DNA of 64,000 nucleotides from JAFMJV01 sp963800275 (lineage in GTDB: Bacteria > Chloroflexota > Limnocylindria > Limnocylindrales > CSP1-4): NCBI GenBank assembly GCA_963800275.1, contig CAWDAI010000006.1, positions 310,001 to 374,000 on the forward strand. The letters are read 5' to 3'. Every line of letters begins with the position of its first letter. The first letter of the stretch is position 1. The notes beneath the pieces were generated by a model. The model made no database searches and was not told where the DNA came from. It saw only the letters and a list, made by a program, of their open reading frames with translations. Shown here one piece after another: positions 61,566 through 64,000 of this stretch. The translations under genes were made by a program, and so were the position numbers.

Positions 61566-62159
61566 GTGTTATGGAAGGGGAGAGGGCGTAGTGCGTCCAC
61601 GGCTGTCGTCGTTCCGTTCGATACGGACCGCCCGGCGGTCGAGGCTGCCAAACGTGACCCGGACGCCTTCGGTCAGCTGTATCGGAGATACGTGGCACAG
61701 ATCTACTCCCTGGCGCTCTACGAGACCCGCGACCCGCACACCGCCGAGGACGTCACCGAGGCGGTCTTCCTGCGCGCCCTGTCCGGGCTGAACGGCTTCC
61801 GAGAGCAAGGCGAGGGTGAGGCCTCCACCTTCCGAGCCTGGCTCTTCACCATCGCCCGCCACACCATCTCCAACGAGCGCCGCCGCGATCGCCGTCATCC
61901 CGCGGAACCGATCGAGCTGGCCCTGGACCTGCGGGCCACCGAGGACACCGCCACGACGGCCGAGACGCGCCTGGAGACGGAGCGCGCGCTGGCGGCGGTC
62001 ATGGAGCTGCCACCCGAGCGCCGGCAGGCCATCATCCTGCGCTTCGTCGACGAGCTCAGCGCGCGCGAGATCGGCGAGATCATGGGCAAATCGGAGGGGG
62101 CCGTCCGTGTCCTCATCCACCGCGCCCTCGCCTCCGTGCGGCAGCGTCTCGAGTCATGA
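61566..62159 (+). CDS. ECF-type RNA polymerase sigma factor
   Basis: A 197-residue sigma-70-family protein. Region 2 spans about residues 30-100 (DPDAFGQLYRRYVAQIYSLA, then TAEDVTEAVFLRALSGLNGF and FRAWLFTIARHTISNERRR) and region 4 about 130-195 (LPPERRQAIILRFVDELSA, REIGEIMGKSEGAVRVLIHR). The start is a leaderless GTG. It overlaps the following membrane-protein gene by ATGA, and accD and accA lie next; the sigma factor may direct its own operon. The inducing signal is unknown. Confidence 0.87.
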   Translation: MLWKGRGRSASTAVVVPFDTDRPAVEAAKRDPDAFGQLYRRYVAQIYSLALYETRDPHTAEDVTEAVFLRALSGLNGFREQGEGEASTFRAWLFTIARHTISNERRRDRRHPAEPIELALDLRATEDTATTAETRLETERALAAVMELPPERRQAIILRFVDELSAREIGEIMGKSEGAVRVLIHRALASVRQRLES

Positions 62160-62587
62160 CGGAGGAGCGTTCGACCGCCATCGAGCTCGACCTGGCCATC
62201 GACCGCATATTGCGCGGGGAGCTCGCCCCGGTCGAGGCCGACCGCGACCCGCTGTTGGCCACGGCCCGCCTCGTGCGAGAGGCGCTGCCGCCCTTCCACC
62301 CTCGCTTCGGATTCGAGGAGCATCTGGCGCGGCGGCTGGCTGCTGCCCGCCTTCCGGCACGAGGCTCGGAGGAGGCGAGCCCGACACGGATCGGGCCGCG
62401 CCTGGCCCTGCCCGACACGGATCTGCCGGTCCTGGCGGCCTCGGCCGGCCGGGCGGCGCCGGTCACGGTCGGTCCCGGTCCGCGTCGCCGCGGCCTGGTG
62501 GCGGGTGGCGCCATCGCCTCGGGCGTCTCCATCGCCGGAGCCGCCCTCGTGGTCTGGCACCGCAGCCGTTCGGGAGGGCTCTTCTGA
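62156..62587 (+). CDS. small single-pass membrane protein, possible anti-sigma factor
   Basis: A 143-residue protein with a soluble N-terminal part (IELDLAIDRILRGELAPVEA, LPPFHPRFGFEEHLARRLAA) and one C-terminal membrane segment near residues 113-133 (AGGAIASGVSIAGAALVVW), ending in the cytoplasm or periplasm with HRSRSGGLF. Coupling to an ECF sigma factor by ATGA and a single helix suggest an anti-sigma factor, but no zinc-binding anti-sigma motif (H-x3-C-x2-C) is present. It also overlaps accD by TGATG. Confidence 0.65.
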   Translation: MTEERSTAIELDLAIDRILRGELAPVEADRDPLLATARLVREALPPFHPRFGFEEHLARRLAAARLPARGSEEASPTRIGPRLALPDTDLPVLAASAGRAAPVTVGPGPRRRGLVAGGAIASGVSIAGAALVVWHRSRSGGLF

Positions 62588-63486
62588 TGCCCATCCAATG
62601 GCCCTTCCGGCCACGGCCGGATTCCTCTCGCTCCGAGCTCTGGACCAAGTGCCCCGGTTGCGCGGAGATGATCTATAACAAGCAGCTCGAGGCGAGCCTG
62701 CGTGTCTGCCCCAAGTGCGGCCACCACTTCCGGCTGCGCGTGGACCTGCGCCTGGGTCTGCTCCTCGATCCGGACACCTTCGAGGAGCGCGATGCCGGGT
62801 TGGAGTCGCTCGACCCGCTCGGTTTCGTCGACCTCAAGCCCTATCCCGAGCGCGTGGCGGAGCAGCGACAGAAGACCGGCATCCGCGAGGCCGCCGTCTG
62901 GGGCCTGGGCAAGGTCGACGGCCGACCGGTGTCCATCTGCGCCATGGACTTCGCCTACATGGGCGGCTCCATGGGCTCGGTCGTGGGTGAGAAGGTGACG
63001 CGCGCAGCCGAAGAGGCGCTGGCTCAGCGTGTCCCCTACATCGCGATCAGCACCTCCGGCGGCGCACGCATGCAGGAGGGCACCCTGGCACTCATGCAGA
63101 TGGTCAAGACCTGCGCCGCGGTGGAGCGGCTGGCGCTGGAGGGGGTGCCCTATATCAGCATCCTCAGCGACCCCACCACCGGCGGCGTCTTCGCCTCGTT
63201 CTCGTCCCTCGGTGACGTCAATATCGCCGAGCCCAACGCGCTCATCGGGTTCGCCGGCGCGCGGGTCGCGGCCGGCACCACCGGCGACGAGCTGCCGGAA
63301 GGGTTCCAGCGTTCTGAGTTCCTCTTCCGTCACGGCTTCCTTGACCTCGTCGTGCCGCGTGCCGAGCTGCGCAGCGAGCTGTCACGCCTGCTGCAGTACC
63401 TGCAGGCACGCCAGCGGCCGCTCGAGCCCGAACGCGCCGCTGTCGACGTGCGTGCTGGCGCGGATGCGGAGGCGACCCGTGGCTGA
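62587..63486 (+). CDS. accD: acetyl-CoA carboxylase carboxyltransferase subunit beta
   Basis: A 299-residue subunit of acetyl-CoA carboxylase. An N-terminal zinc ribbon CPGCAEMIYNKQLE with CPKCGHHF (residues about 23-46) precedes the carboxyltransferase domain: FAYMGGSMGSVVGEKVTRA near 121, ISTSGGARMQEGTLALMQM near 155, ILSDPTTGGVFASF near 192. The ATG overlaps the previous stop. With AccA it transfers CO2 from biotin to acetyl-CoA, the first step of fatty-acid synthesis. Confidence 0.95.
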   Translation: MPIQWPFRPRPDSSRSELWTKCPGCAEMIYNKQLEASLRVCPKCGHHFRLRVDLRLGLLLDPDTFEERDAGLESLDPLGFVDLKPYPERVAEQRQKTGIREAAVWGLGKVDGRPVSICAMDFAYMGGSMGSVVGEKVTRAAEEALAQRVPYIAISTSGGARMQEGTLALMQMVKTCAAVERLALEGVPYISILSDPTTGGVFASFSSLGDVNIAEPNALIGFAGARVAAGTTGDELPEGFQRSEFLFRHGFLDLVVPRAELRSELSRLLQYLQARQRPLEPERAAVDVRAGADAEATRG

Positions 63487-64000
63487 GGGTCGGATGCCAG
63501 CGGTGGAGTCCGTGGATGCCACAGCGCCGGTCATCGCGGACGAGGCCCTGCGCCAGGCCGTCTGGGCCCGCGTGCAGCTGGCCCGCAACGTGCAGCGGCC
63601 TCACACCCTGGAGCTGATCTCGGCCATGGCCCGGGACGTGGTCGAGCTGCATGGTGACCGCAGCTTCGGCGACGACCCCGCCATGGTCGGCGGCCTGGCC
63701 ACCATCGGCGGCCACCGGGTCGTGTTCATGGGGCACCAGAAGGGCGCCGACGTGGACCAGAACATCCGGCGCAACTTCGGCATGCCCCACCCGGAGGGCT
63801 ACCGCAAGGCGGCTCGTCTGCTGCGCCTCGCCGAGCGCCTCGGGCTGCCGGTCGTGACCTTCGTGGACACGCCGGGGGCGGCGCCCGATGCGCCGTCGGA
63901 GGAGCGGGGCCAGGCCGAGGCCATCGCGCGCAACATCGCGCTGCTGAGCTCGCTGCGGACGCCGGTGGTCACGGTCATCACCGGCGAGGGTGGCTCGGGT
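63479..64000 (+). CDS. accA: acetyl-CoA carboxylase carboxyltransferase subunit alpha (N-terminal part)
   Basis: An open frame from GTG 63479 to the window end (174 codons), overlapping accD by eight bases. It reads ARVQLARNVQRPHTLELISA, ELHGDRSFGDDPAMVGGLA, GHQKGADVDQNIRRNFGMPH with PEGYRKAARLLRLAERLGLP, and PVVTFVDTPGAAPDAPSEER with GQAEAIARN: the AccA core, which pairs with AccD. ATG at 63494 is a possible later start. The C-terminal half lies outside the window. Confidence 0.93.
   Translation, partial: MAEGRMPAVESVDATAPVIADEALRQAVWARVQLARNVQRPHTLELISAMARDVVELHGDRSFGDDPAMVGGLATIGGHRVVFMGHQKGADVDQNIRRNFGMPHPEGYRKAARLLRLAERLGLPVVTFVDTPGAAPDAPSEERGQAEAIARNIALLSSLRTPVVTVITGEGGSG

Overview
The window is about 64 kb of strongly G+C-rich bacterial DNA, densely packed with housekeeping and biosynthetic genes. 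Many genes are translationally coupled (ATGA, GTGA or TGATG overlaps) and GTG/TTG starts are common. Menaquinone synthesis, ribosomal protein S21, separate accD/accA genes, a bifunctional phosphoglucose/phosphomannose isomerase, a short archaeal-type S-adenosylhomocysteinase and many promoters that look leaderless suggest a high-G+C member of the Terrabacteria. Chloroflexota is my best guess, at low confidence because no marker can be searched here.

Layout. 1-5.3 kb: a menaquinone operon menB(partial)-menA-menC-menE-(alpha/beta hydrolase, possible menH)-menG. 5.35-7.9 kb: an ABC-2 exporter (one ATPase, two permeases). 8.1-9.4 kb (minus): an AlkX/YcaQ-type DNA glycosylase. 9.5-13.1 kb: dnaJ-prmA-membrane protein-HIT protein-lipoprotein. 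13.1-14.8 kb (minus): an acyl-CoA synthetase. 15.0-22.3 kb: rpsU-yqeY-like-HD phosphohydrolase-ybeY-pth-mfd. 22.3-22.7 kb: a decayed membrane-protein gene. 22.8-26.1 kb: MoxR ATPase, VWA protein and XdhC, an accessory set for molybdenum hydroxylases without the enzyme itself. 26.2-32.4 kb: genes around the SAM cycle: apt, an MtnA/eIF2B-like protein, a GNAT acetyltransferase, ahcY and metK, with an unrecognised minus-strand gene between ahcY and metK.

32.4-40.4 kb is the most distinctive block. Two sulfotransferase-glycosyltransferase pairs on the minus strand are interleaved with manC, a phosphohexomutase and a phosphoglucose/phosphomannose isomerase on the plus strand. This would supply GDP-mannose and decorate a surface glycan with sulfate. 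40.6-43.3 kb holds a tiny SWIM zinc-finger protein and a two-gene secreted operon with a metzincin protease. 43.5-46.5 kb is a cobalamin-riboswitch-controlled vitamin B12 transporter (btuFCD). 46.6-51.1 kb has a folate-dependent aminomethyltransferase-like gene and two tandem phytoene-desaturase-like oxidoreductases, each broken by one extra base. 51.1-54.9 kb: surE, an IS110-family element with a structured leader that may be its bridge RNA, and an AI-2E family transporter. 54.9-60.7 kb: trpS, and opposite it hom-thrC-thrB-ask. 60.8-64 kb: birA, an ECF sigma factor with a small membrane partner, accD and accA (cut by the window end).

Over the whole window a TAGACT-like -10 box repeatedly lies 6-8 bases before an ATG or GTG start, which indicates widespread leaderless transcription.
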